Below, in pieces: positions 1 to 8,759 of a stretch of 64,000 bases of DNA. Both the position numbers and the translations under genes were made by a program. The DNA comes from Diplocarpon mali (lineage: Eukaryota > Ascomycota > Leotiomycetes > Helotiales > Drepanopezizaceae): assembly GCA_024741835.1 (NCBI GenBank), contig JAENRP010000072.1, positions 1 through 64,000 of the forward strand, written 5' to 3'. Under the pieces are notes generated by a model, which saw nothing but the letters and a program-made list of their open reading frames with translations, was not told the DNA's origin and did no database searches. Positions within the stretch are counted from its first letter, which is position 1. Each line of letters begins with the position of its first letter.

Positions 1-185
1 CTGCTCCGCTCGGGGCGAGGGAGGATTCCCCGGCGCGGTTCGCCCGGCTCTCAGGGGGCGTCGGGGCGCCCCAGTGGGATCGGCGACGCGGGGTGGTGCC
101 TCTCTCAGCTCGAGGGGAGTGGCACGAGATAGTCGCTGGGCTCGGCTTCGTGCATTGATTGGAGGTGCCTGGGATAGATGAAGAG

Positions 186-282
186 GAGTAGTGGTAGTAG
201 AGTAGTAGAGTAGTAGAGTAATAGTGGTTGTTGTAGTAGTAGTATAATAGTAGTAGTAATAGTACTAACAGTAGTAATAATA
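186..282. repeat. TAG/GTA trinucleotide microsatellite
   Basis: Interrupted runs of TAG units (for example TAGTAGAGTAGTAGAG) across about 95 bases. This is an imperfect microsatellite with no coding signal. Confidence 0.85.
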
Positions 283-302
283 AAACACCGCAGTAATCGT
301 AA

Positions 303-399
303 CAATATTATCATATTCTACAGACGATAGCAAAGCTATAGCTATAGGGGGAAGCCAAGTGGTATTATCATATTCTACAGATGAGAGCAAAGATATCGC
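303..399. repeat. Direct duplication, two copies about 57 bp apart
   Basis: The block around TATTATCATATTCTACAGA followed by GAGCAAAG or TAGCAAAG occurs at about 305-335 and again at about 362-392. The few mismatches suggest a moderately old local duplication. Confidence 0.75.
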
Positions 400-427
400 G
401 GGGATATTCCCCAATGTCCTCCTTGCC

Positions 428-468
428 GGACACCAGCGACGAGACTTGGACACCAGCGACGAGACTTT
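428..468. repeat. Tandem duplication of a 20-bp unit
   Basis: The unit GACACCAGCGACGAGACTT occurs twice head to tail, with one joining base pair. Confidence 0.85.
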
Positions 469-556
469 CCCAGGCCAGCTCGACGACTCTGCCTCGTCGA
501 CCACCGAGGAGCAGACGCCTCGTGATGTCTGGCTGACCCTCCTACGGCCCGGACGG

Positions 557-602
557 ACTGCTGTGCTCTGCTGTGCTCTGCTGTGTCCTGCTGTGTCCTG
601 CT
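557..602. repeat. 10-bp tandem repeat (CTGCTGTG-type)
   Basis: About four units of a 10-bp repeat of the type CTGCTGTGCT / CTGCTGTGTC. Confidence 0.8.
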
Positions 603-633
603 TCGCGCGGACCCGACATGGATAGACACATTG

Positions 634-671
634 CACATGGATCACACATGGATCACACATGGATCACACAC
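634..671. repeat. 12-bp tandem repeat (ACATGGATCACA)
   Basis: Three head-to-tail copies of a 12-bp unit containing CATGGATCACA. Confidence 0.85.
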
Positions 672-779
672 AAGGCATTGGGCATGGGCATGGGCAAAGG
701 CCACGAGCATTGGCGTGCGCATGGAAACCGATCTGGCCCTGCATGGTGGCCGCCGCACCACCCAAGTTGTGCCCATACC

Positions 780-803
780 CTCTCTCTCTCTCTCTCTCTC
801 TGC
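780..803. repeat. (CT)n microsatellite
   Basis: About eleven uninterrupted CT dinucleotides. Confidence 0.9.
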
Positions 804-865
804 CCCCGCTGTCAAAATGGCCGTGGTCTCGCGGTAGCAATGGCAAAGAAAAATAAAAGGCATTC

Positions 866-980
866 CGACCATCCATCCGACCATCCATCCGACCATCCAT
901 CCGATCATCCATCCGATCATCCATTCTACCATCCATTCTACCATCCATCCCACCATCTATCCCACCATCCATCCCCACCC
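866..980. repeat. 12-bp minisatellite (GACCATCCATCC)
   Basis: Roughly nine tandem copies of a 12-bp unit GACCATCCATCC. Copies drift along the array (GATC, TACC and CACC variants), so the array is expanding by unit slippage and diverging with distance. Confidence 0.9.
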
Positions 981-1466
981 ATCTCGTGCATCGGGCTCGA
1001 CACCGACCCGTAGAGAGGGAAAAGGGCCGCCCGCGCAAGTCTCCATGGCGACATAATCGCCGAATCTGCACGCCCCGTTGCCGGCCGGTTGCGACCTCAC
1101 GAGCAGCTTCATCCACCGCCGCCTTGTCTCTCTCCGTCCCCTTCGCACCCACAACCCGCACGCGTCGTCCGGTCGAGCTCCATTCAATCGCAACGAGACC
1201 GATATCTCAGTTCCACCTCCGACACGGCCAGAGTCCTGCTGCTGCCCGCCCTCCATCCGTCAGGGGTCCTTCTAGCTTTCCCCCCCTGCTCTGGCTCATC
1301 CCTAGACCCCGTCGGTGCAGACCCCTCTGGTACGGACCGCGCGCCCCCCCCAAATTTCCTTAATATCTCCCACCCTCCTCCTCGTCTCTCTCCCTCTCTC
1401 CCTCTCTCCCCCCTCCCCCCCGGCGCTCGCTGAACGTCTTCATGTCGCTTGGGCAGATCGAGAAGC

Positions 1467-2177
1467 ATGGCATTCCAGAGCCAGGGCGGCCCGTCCTTCC
1501 AGACCGCGCACCCGCTGCCGTGCGAGCCCTCGCCGCGCCCCAACGCGCCCGCGCTCGAGATCTTCGAATGGTACCCCCATTACAAGAGCTGCACCAAGTA
1601 CTTCCTCGACTACGCCCAGCACTCGCCGCCGGTCCAGGCCCTCGGGGCCTTCCTCAACATCCAGCTGCCCTGCCAGAAGCGCCCGTTCCCCGTCATGTCC
1701 GCCAGCCAGCCGTCGTCTCCGCGCGCCGCCGGCCCCGAGATGCCGCCCCTGCGGCCCCAGCACGCCCACGCCCACGCCCTCGCCCTCGCCCCCGGGGCCG
1801 CGCTCCCGGCGGGGGCCGTGTCGCTCGTGCCCTACATCCGGCGGCTGGTGGTCACCGGGCACGACTCGCCCGGCGTGCTGCACGGCTTCTTCGGCGACGA
1901 CTGGCAGCGCGGCATCGGCCAGCTCCACGAGATCGAGCGCCGGAACTACATGTTCGCCGCCAAGGCCGCCAGCTGGCTGACGGTCAAGCAGGCCTACGAC
2001 ATGAGCCCGGAGGAGACGGTGCCCTACCTGAGCCCGCTGCTCGACACCAGTGAGAAGGAGATCCAGATGGCGGAGAGCACGTGGAGCGAGTGGCTCGCCA
2101 TGCAGGACTGGATGCTGGGCCCGCGCTCCCCGGGGCCGGACCGCTCCCCCCGGGTGAAGCGGGAGGCGCGCGAGTGA
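1467..2177 (+). CDS. Conserved fungal protein of unknown function
   Basis: A single-exon gene of 236 residues. I chose the ATG at 1467 (reading MAFQSQGG); the frame is open slightly further upstream but has no ATG there. Residues about 30-60 contain a conserved aromatic block (IFEWYPHYKSCTKYFLDYAQ). A Pro/Ala/His-rich low-complexity linker follows at about 70-115. A second conserved helical block (residues about 120-215) includes HGFFGDDW and IGQLHEIERRNYMFAAK. The C-terminus is short, basic and proline-rich. I recognise the family as widespread in filamentous ascomycetes, where homologues sometimes carry the uninformative label 'ILP is an apoptosis inhibitor'. I see no BIR zinc-binding pattern, so that label should not be read as a function. 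There is no signal peptide or membrane segment. Third codon positions are almost all G or C, far more than in genes to the right. Confidence 0.8.
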   Translation: MAFQSQGGPSFQTAHPLPCEPSPRPNAPALEIFEWYPHYKSCTKYFLDYAQHSPPVQALGAFLNIQLPCQKRPFPVMSASQPSSPRAAGPEMPPLRPQHAHAHALALAPGAALPAGAVSLVPYIRRLVVTGHDSPGVLHGFFGDDWQRGIGQLHEIERRNYMFAAKAASWLTVKQAYDMSPEETVPYLSPLLDTSEKEIQMAESTWSEWLAMQDWMLGPRSPGPDRSPRVKREARE

Positions 2178-2701
2178 CGGGCGGGGGAGGCGTCGGGGCG
2201 CGCGGGACGTACCCACGGGGACGGCGGGGGACACCGAGGCGGAGGCGGGGGAAGAGAGCGCTGGGTGGGCAGAGGGTTGTAATCACGCATCAGAGAGAGT
2301 GGGAGGAGATATCTACGAGGCCAAGTATCAGTAGAGCGATGGGGAATATATCTATCTACCGTCCGCGCACCACCTCCGTCCCTTCCCCCCTTTCACAGAC
2401 CTCTCTCTCGCCCCCTTCCCCCTGAACACGAAGCCCTCGCGGCTCCCAGCGCCAGATCGGCCCTCTGCAGACGACACGGGCGACCACCGTCAACCCGAGG
2501 AGGAGGGGGAAGAGGAGGAGGAGAGGGGGGGGGTTTCCCCAGCTCCGAAGCTTCCCAACCACGAGACCCGCGCCCCAGACCGTCTTGCCTCGGGCTCGGG
2601 CCAGCTAGAGGGACGAGCGGGTCCCCGGTACAGATCGGTCGTCCGAGGATCGACGTGTCGACGGCCGCTCGCAGCAGGGGGTGTGTGGGAGGGGGGGGGG
2701 T

Positions 2702-2876
2702 TCTCTGTGTCTGTCTCTCTCTCTCTCGCTCGTTCAAGAGGAGAGAGGAGAGGAGAGGAGAGAGGAGAGAGAGAGGAGAGAGAGAGGAGAGAGAGAGGAG
2801 AGAGAGAGGAGAGAGAGAGGAGAGAGAGAGGAGAGAGAGAGGGAGAAGAGAGGAGAGACAGACAGAGAGGGAGAGG
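2702..2876. repeat. CT tract followed by long GA satellite
   Basis: A pyrimidine run of CT units (about 2702-2729) is followed within ten bases by a long purine run of GAGAGAGGA-type units (about 2737-2876). The two halves are complementary, so the segment can fold back on itself. Long mirror-like purine runs can also adopt triplex structures; that is inference from sequence type only. Confidence 0.85.
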
Positions 2877-3144
2877 GACACCAAAGAGGCACAGAGAGAA
2901 ACCCCCCGACCCCCCAGAGGAGAGAGGAGTCGTCCCGGCTCGAGGGCACGGGCCGACGCTCGCCAGAAGCCCGAACCACCGCTCGGGACGCACGGCTCAG
3001 CCTCGTCGGTCCAGCCCGTGCCCGTGGCCGTGCCCGTGCCCGTGGCGCCCGAGGCCGGCTCGCCCGCCGACCACGTGTGTGCCGGCGTCGTGGGTGGGCA
3101 GTCCGGAGCTGGGATGTCCCGGCGGGTGGTCTGGCTCGGGCTAC

Positions 3145-3331
3145 GGTGTGTGTGTGTATATACGTATATATATATGCGTGTGTATACATGTACATACACA
3201 TGCGTATATATATATTTGCGTGTATACATGTACATACACATGCGTGTATATATATATATACATATATATGCGTGTATACATGTACATATATATACCCCCC
3301 CGTATATATGCGTGTATACATCTACATATCC
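3145..3331. repeat. Alternating purine-pyrimidine minisatellite
   Basis: About four copies of a unit near 40 bp built from TATATATGCGTGTATACATG and ACATACACATGCG. Nearly every step alternates purine and pyrimidine, and the unit is rich in short palindromes. Copies vary in the length of their TA runs. Such sequence is prone to Z-DNA or cruciform formation and replication slippage. Confidence 0.85.
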
Positions 3332-3911
3332 CCCCAACACGCAGCATCCCCCAAGCACCACCTCTCATCCCTGCCTCACCCAGGCTGTCAGATCCCTCGA
3401 CCGACGGGAATGGGGAGGACGAGGATGCGCTTCGCAAAGCCTCGGAGAGCCGGCCGACCTGAAACCCACATCCGCGCCCGGTGCGCCGCTTGGGGGCGCG
3501 GGCGTCGTCTCGTCGAGGCCCTGCCCCCTCACCTGTGCACCCCGAGGGGCGCAGGGCGTGCGCTCTCTCTGCGCGCTCCGTATCAGCACTTCGGTCGGCG
3601 TGCGCAGACGGGCGCGACATAAAGATGCGAGCAAGTTCACGAGTCCTGGACTGGCCGCATGTTCGGGCAGTCGTCTCGCGGCTGTCTGTCTCGTTCTCGG
3701 TGCTGGTTCTGTGCAGAGATTCCTTGCTTCCTCGCCGGCGGTGGTGGATGAAGGTCGAGAGACTTCCGTCCTGAGATTGGTACTCGTGCGTGACGCGTCG
3801 CCATTCATTCCCTGCTTCGACTCCCGAGTGCCCCTCGGGACACCGACCGGGCGACCTCCTTCTCCCCTGCCCCACTCGCTTCGCTTCTTCCCCACTCCGC
3901 ATATAAACAAC

Positions 3912-5079
3912 ATGTCGTCCCAGCAGCTCTCCTCCTCGTCAGAACTCTCCTCTTCGTCAACCTCCGAGCTCCTCAGGGCCCAGAAACCAAGGAGAGTCCG
4001 AACTTGCACCTCGAACCTCTGCGGGCTCCCGTACTGGGCGCTCGGGCTGGTGCTCCTGGGCGTGCTGGCTGCCATCCTGGTGCCCGGTGCCATGATTCTT
4101 GGCAGGATGAAAGGACAGAACCCGGAACGTAGGTCGCAGGTCTTGGTGCCGCTCTATGTATATCCTGGTGGAGACGCGTGGGACCCTTTGATTCAGGCGT
4201 AAGCTTCTCTTCGTCCTCCTTCCTCCTCTTTCTCGCTTCGTTGTTTTGGTGCGATTGGCGACGGTGGAGGGAAGTGGTCGGAGGGGCTGACCCAAGCAGA
4301 GCCCAGCACTACCCGCACCTCGACTTCACCGCGGTCGTCAACCCGGCCAACGGTCCTGGTCCCGGCGCAGAGCCAGACGGCAATTACACGCTGGCCATAT
4401 CCAGGCTCAACTCGTATCCCAATGTAAGGATGGTGGGGTATGTGGCCACGAATTGGACGAACAGGGACATCTCGCTTGCACTGGCTGAGATCAAGACCTA
4501 TTCAGCGTGGGCAACGAATGCAGGTAACCCCAACTTGAGGTTGGGGGGGATCTTCCTGGACGAGGCCCCGACCCGGTGGACCGCTGAGAGCCAGGCGTAT
4601 CTGGAGAAGGTTGCGGATGCGATCTGGGGCGACGCGGGCTTAGGAATGGAGCCATTGGTAGGTGCTATTCACCCGCCTCCAAGTGTCGTCAGCGAAACGT
4701 CGTCCTTGCTGCCGCGCTTTTCGGGAATGTTCTTACTAACCCGGAGCAGGTGATCCAGAATCCTGGCGCGGTTCCAGATTCGCGCTTCATGTACTCTTGC
4801 AATGTGTCTGTGGTTTTCGAGGAAGCATACGAGACATACCAGAATAACGATTCCCACAAAATCATCTCCGATTTCGAGCACTCGTCCGGAACTGAAAGAT
4901 CAGCTATGGCGGTTTTAATGCACAGCCTCCCGGCTACTCTGTCGAATAAAGAACAAACTTCGCTCGTGAGAAATTTGAAGCTTGTTGCTGGGAACGTCTT
5001 CCTGACCGGGTTGTCTGTGGACTACTATTCCAGCTTTGGGGATGGATGGGGCGAATTTGTGGATGATATGGTGAGGTGA
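3912..5079 (+). CDS. Spherulin-4-like cell-surface protein, membrane-anchored
   Basis: Three exons (3912-4198, 4300-4657, 4750-5079) give 324 residues in phase; intron 2 has an ACTAAC branch site. The N-terminus is a Ser-rich cytoplasmic segment and a basic stretch, then one hydrophobic helix (about 42-64), so the protein looks like a type II membrane protein rather than one with a cleaved signal. The rest is the spherulation-specific family 4 domain, starting with VPLYVYPGGDAW and continuing with HPDF-like and VVNPANGPG motifs, YVATNW, GGIFLDEAP and, near the end, FLTGLSVDYYSSFGDGW. Spherulin 4 was first described in Physarum encystment. Related domains belong to the GH114/GH135 range of polysaccharide-active folds, so a cell-wall or extracellular polysaccharide role is possible but not shown. 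It converges on the NDUFAF2 gene downstream. Confidence 0.87.
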
Positions 5080-5613
5080 GGAGTGCTGGCAGAGAGCAAG
5101 GTTGAAAGATTGAACGAATTCAAGGATCAGCTGTTTGACGAAACTCTTGACTGCATGGCCTTGGATAGCGAGGCGCGGAGAATTGACTGCAGTTGCTCGA
5201 ATAATCAATAAATGAACACGCAGTGACAGTTGGTCTAATGCCAGAAATGCCACACTTGATTATGGTACCCATTCAAGCATGATCAGGCCTGGTCAGACGT
5301 GAGAAGATGCAAGCAGGCTAAGCAAAAAGTAGGTACCGGTGGACAACATGATGTAAGAACGAAGTCAAAGGAACGAGATCTCTAGAACACATGTTTGCAA
5401 AGCACAGTCGTAAATTACTCGTCCTTGTGCGAAGCCAATCGCTTCAAGTGGGGGTTCATACGCCCTCCATGGGTAAAGGGGATTCTTTGCAGCCACTCAT
5501 GGGCCAGTATACTACATACCTTTTGTAGGCTGGGCATCACACGTGCCGTGGTTTCTTCCGCTCCTTCATACTAGACCGTCCTCCCGAATTGCTCGACAGC
5601 GTGAGATGGTCGT
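5080..5613. other. Convergent 3' intergenic region
   Basis: The 3' ends of the spherulin-4 gene (+) and the NDUFAF2 gene (-) face each other here. I see no further gene; AATAAA-like bases near 5206 could serve polyadenylation. Confidence 0.55.
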
Positions 5614-6383
5614 TCATCGCCCCCTCGCCGTGACATTTCCGCCCCACGTCTCCGGCTGCCATTCTTCGCTAGGTCCTCCGCGAGCATTCTTCCATGGATC
5701 CTCTTTTATCTCTTTCTTTGGCGCGTGTTCTTCCCCCCGTCTCTGCTTCTCTTGTGGTGATGTTTTACCGAAAGGATGGCTAATTCCATTCGGAGCTTGC
5801 ATTTCGATCCCCCCCTCGCCGATTTCAGCATTTATCTCTTTGCCACCGTCAGGCACACCCACTGCCTCGCTCCTGTGCTGCACTGAATCGTACCCGCCAG
5901 GATCCTTGACTTCCAGAGCAGGTAAGGGCTGACTGCGCTCTGGCGTATCCAAGAAGCTCGGTTTGGCAGCCCATCTCGCATCGGCCTGCGCAGCCAGTAT
6001 CTTCAGCTGCCTCTGCCGTACGAGGTCTTGCGATTGTTCTGTAAGAGAGGGCGGGTCGCGCCGGGTGTGTCGCAGCCATTGGTGCCATTGTGGCGAGATT
6101 TTCACTTCGCTATAGTGCGTTGCGGCAGGACACTCGACGATCCGGCGCATTCGATATTTATGCGAGGAGAGCGTATCGCGGAATTCCCAGAATGTGTTAC
6201 CTTGGAGGTCGAGGCCTGACGCTGTTAGATGGAGATGGTGACGCTGTGGCGGGGAGCTTGGTGAGAAGGCAAATGGGCTTGCAATGGATTCTTACCGACG
6301 AAGAATCGCTTACGCCATGGTAGCTTGAGGGCTTTCCACTTGTACCAAGCTTGTCTGAACGTGCTAGGAGTCTTCGACGACAT
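5614..6383 (-). CDS. NDUFAF2: Complex I assembly factor, NDUFAF2/mimitin type (NDUFA12 family)
   Basis: Two exons on the minus strand (6383-6296, 6215-5614), with an 80-nt GTAAG...CAG intron, give 229 residues. The join restores the conserved run RKRFFVGLDLQGNTFWEFRD, which supports the short first exon and the ATG at 6383. The family block KISPQWHQWLRHTR follows at residues about 68-81, with PPSLTEQ after it. The C-terminal half is charged and low in complexity, ending in a conserved NPWK-like/GGPSEEWQPE segment (here DPWKNARGGPSEEWQPETW), as in other fungal homologues. In animals NDUFAF2 (B17.2L) helps assemble mitochondrial respiratory complex I in the inner membrane/matrix. A role here is inferred from the family. 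The N-terminus is short and basic with few acidic residues, compatible with mitochondrial import. Confidence 0.88.
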
Positions 6384-7113
6384 TTTGAGAATGTGTACCC
6401 GGGCGACGGGCATTGCTGACATTGATATTCTACAAGCAAATGTGGAGCTGAGACCGCTGGATGGACCGGGCGTTTTTACGCCACATGCCACTACCATTGG
6501 GAACCCTCTATCAATCAACGTCACATACTTCTCCAATTCACAACATATTTTGATACAACAACGTCCAATCATCGCAGCTGCGATTAGCTCGCTGGAAGAT
6601 GCAGACGCTGCCGAACCTTGGTGTAGGTAAACAGCCATGACCAATCACATCCTGGAGTTTCATTTGTTTTCTGGCTCCTCGGTCTGTGACTCCGCGTTTG
6701 TTTGCCAGAAGTCGGTGCGAACCCTTTTTCGGTTGCTAAACCCGTCTATTTACTTTGACATGCCATTTATACCACGCTCTACATGAGCAGGACTGACGGG
6801 GGCAAAGAATTTCAGTCGAGAAATGAGCTGCTATACTTTATCATCGACCCCTCACCCTGCATCAACGTCTGTTTTGCAAGTCTCTTAGTTTCCGCTTTGT
6901 CCCATCCGGTTGGCGTCTCATCCTTTTGGTTCCGGCGCAGCCTTTTGTACCTACACTTCGCCGACAGTAGATCTCATCAGCTATCTGCCACTTTCTACAG
7001 TAATTAGGAGCACTATAAATATCCGCCCCGGTTTCAAAGTATTGTAATCTCGTAGAGTATTTTGCCCAGTCCGAAACTCTGATCCACTGCTGACATGCTC
7101 CTGCATGATCGGT
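6384..7113. other. Intergenic: NDUFAF2 promoter and 3' end of P-loop gene
   Basis: Both flanking genes run on the minus strand, so this holds the NDUFAF2 upstream region and the 3' UTR of the ATPase gene. Small open frames are present but none is convincing. Confidence 0.5.
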
Positions 7114-8759
7114 TTAGGATCCAATGGCCATCACACTTTTTCCTCCATCATGGGTGACTCGATTTCGAATTTTGACTTGCATGTACTCCGTTCCAAGCTT
7201 CTTGAGTTCGATTCTAGCGACGCCAGCCTCTCCAGCCTCTGACTTCACCCCAACCACAGCACTTGGGGCGAAGAGCAAAGCTTCTCCAACCCTCAATCTA
7301 ATGATCTGACTGAACACAGCTTTCATGCCATTATCGTCCTTCAAAGCAGCTAGATGCAAGCGCAAACAGCTCAGCCAGTCCGGAGACGTGAAACGATGGA
7401 CGACGGTGATAGAGCAAAGATCCAAAAGCTTTGGCGAAATCGACGGCTCCTGTGTAGAGATGAAAACTCTGGTGCCGAGATGGCGTTGAAGCCGGATAGA
7501 AGAAAGCAAGTTGCTAGTCAATGTTGACGCTTCGGATCCCGCATTCATGTACTGGTTTGAACTAGGTCAGTTCGAAGTAAATCTTGAGACCATGCTGGTT
7601 GTGGAGATACTTGCTTTATGCGCCTCGTCTAACGCGACTACTCGTCCAGTTGAAGTTTCTTGCTCGAGGAAGAGGCTCAAACACATGTTGAAGAGGGTGC
7701 AAGCAGCCTCGGAGGTTATACATGGGCAAGATAAATCAACTATAATCAGAGAACCAGGCTTGAAAGTGTTAACAGAGGTATGTTGCGGCACGGAAACTGA
7801 GAAAATTTTAGCATACCTTGATGCTCCAATCATTCCCCCCAACAGCTTTCTCCGTTGCGCCGATTGTGGTCTGAGATTTTGGCATAAACGATTCGAGAGT
7901 GTCCAGTCGCTGCGTTAACGGTGCCTTTTGAGCGTCGGTCATCGGAGACCTGTCGACTTCTTTCTTGAAGGTGGCATACTTGAACGACCCCCCAATCAAT
8001 TGCTGTACGACGCGCATTCCTCGAAGTATGCGCGTGATCTCATGCAGATATAGGGGCATTCGCTCTTCTTGGCTGACAGCCATCAAATCCAGCATTCGCT
8101 TGGTGTTTAAGTGGCTCTCGTTAATCATCAAGGGCTCGACTGTGACACTTTTCATGTTCGAATAGGTTCGCTACGGAAGCAGATCAGCAGGATTCCGTAA
8201 TGGATGTGATAAATTCTACCTTCATGGTTTGTATATTAGATGGCGAACACAAGACACGCACGGAGATTTTTTCACTCGAACACAGATGGGCAGCTTCGCA
8301 CGGAGTCCCCTTGAGGTCCGATATGAACGGATCGTAATGAAACACCAAACCTGCTAGAGGGCTCTTGAGCTTATTCATTTGGTCGGCGTCGGACTTTAGC
8401 AGACAGTTCTCGAGCAAGCATGAGAGCGTATGGCTCTTGCCCGATCCCTGGGAGCCGCATATGAAGGCGCTCGACGGCGCAGAAATATTGAAGAACACCC
8501 TCGGGTCTCTGTCGACAGGGAGCTCTGAGAGATCTCTATCCTGCCTGGCCATCTCGTCCAGGAGGTCTGCATCACCGGCCAGGAGACCATATTGACTGAA
8601 TGACTGGAGCTGGGTAGTTTGTGTCGCATAGGCTAGAACAGGCTTGGTGAAAATCGGGGTACCTGTCAGCTCATTTTGCTGCTCGCGTTGATAGGTTCCA
8701 GATTCTAGGAGAGATAGTTGCGCAATGAGCTCTTGGAGTTCTTCCGACTGCTGAGCCAT
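7114..8759 (-). CDS. FtsK/HerA-type P-loop ATPase, function unknown
   Basis: Four exons (8759-8220, 8170-7817, 7758-7615, 7551-7114), all phase 0, give 491 residues. Residues 102-110 hold a Walker A loop (CGSQGSGKSHT). Exon 3 holds a Walker B strand (SLIIVDLSCP, about 301-310) and a second acidic motif DEAHK (342-346). Exon 4 follows with RVFISTQEP, resembling the TQ-x-P strand of the FtsK/HerA/VirB4 ATPase superfamily. These motifs place it among ASCE P-loop pumps that thread DNA or protein, but nothing here shows substrate or partner. There is no signal peptide; the first 30 residues are Gln/Glu/Leu-rich and could form a short coiled coil. Intron 3 appears to be a GC-AG intron (AAA|GCAAGT), and splicing it joins DEAHK directly to YMNAG. 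The last exon ends in a basic segment without a recognised domain. Confidence 0.8.

Larger units (their letters stand above)
1..1466. other. GC-rich, repeat-dense gene-free flank
   Basis: No gene is supported here. Open frames exist on both strands, but they arise from GC-rich, low-complexity sequence and lack conserved protein motifs or usable splice signals. The stretch holds at least seven separate tandem or direct repeats, listed individually. The last 100 bases before the first gene are a long C/T-rich tract, typical of a fungal promoter or 5' UTR. Confidence 0.6.
2178..3911. other. GC-rich intergenic region with two large satellites
   Basis: No gene is supported. A long open frame runs into the following gene from 2655, but its translation is repeat-derived (Arg/Glu runs and Tyr/Ile/Thr runs), so I treat it as compositional. 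The region ends with CATATAAACAAC just before the spherulin start, a possible TATA-like element at about 3900. Confidence 0.6.

Noticed and set aside
866..980. Regular 12-bp repeats considered as a CRISPR-like array
   Set aside because: Units are contiguous without unique spacers; this is a minisatellite in a eukaryotic genome.
2655..3911. Long open frame fused upstream of the spherulin-4 gene
   Set aside because: The translation comes from the GA and TA/GT satellites, and the gene has a good ATG at 3912 before the conserved part.
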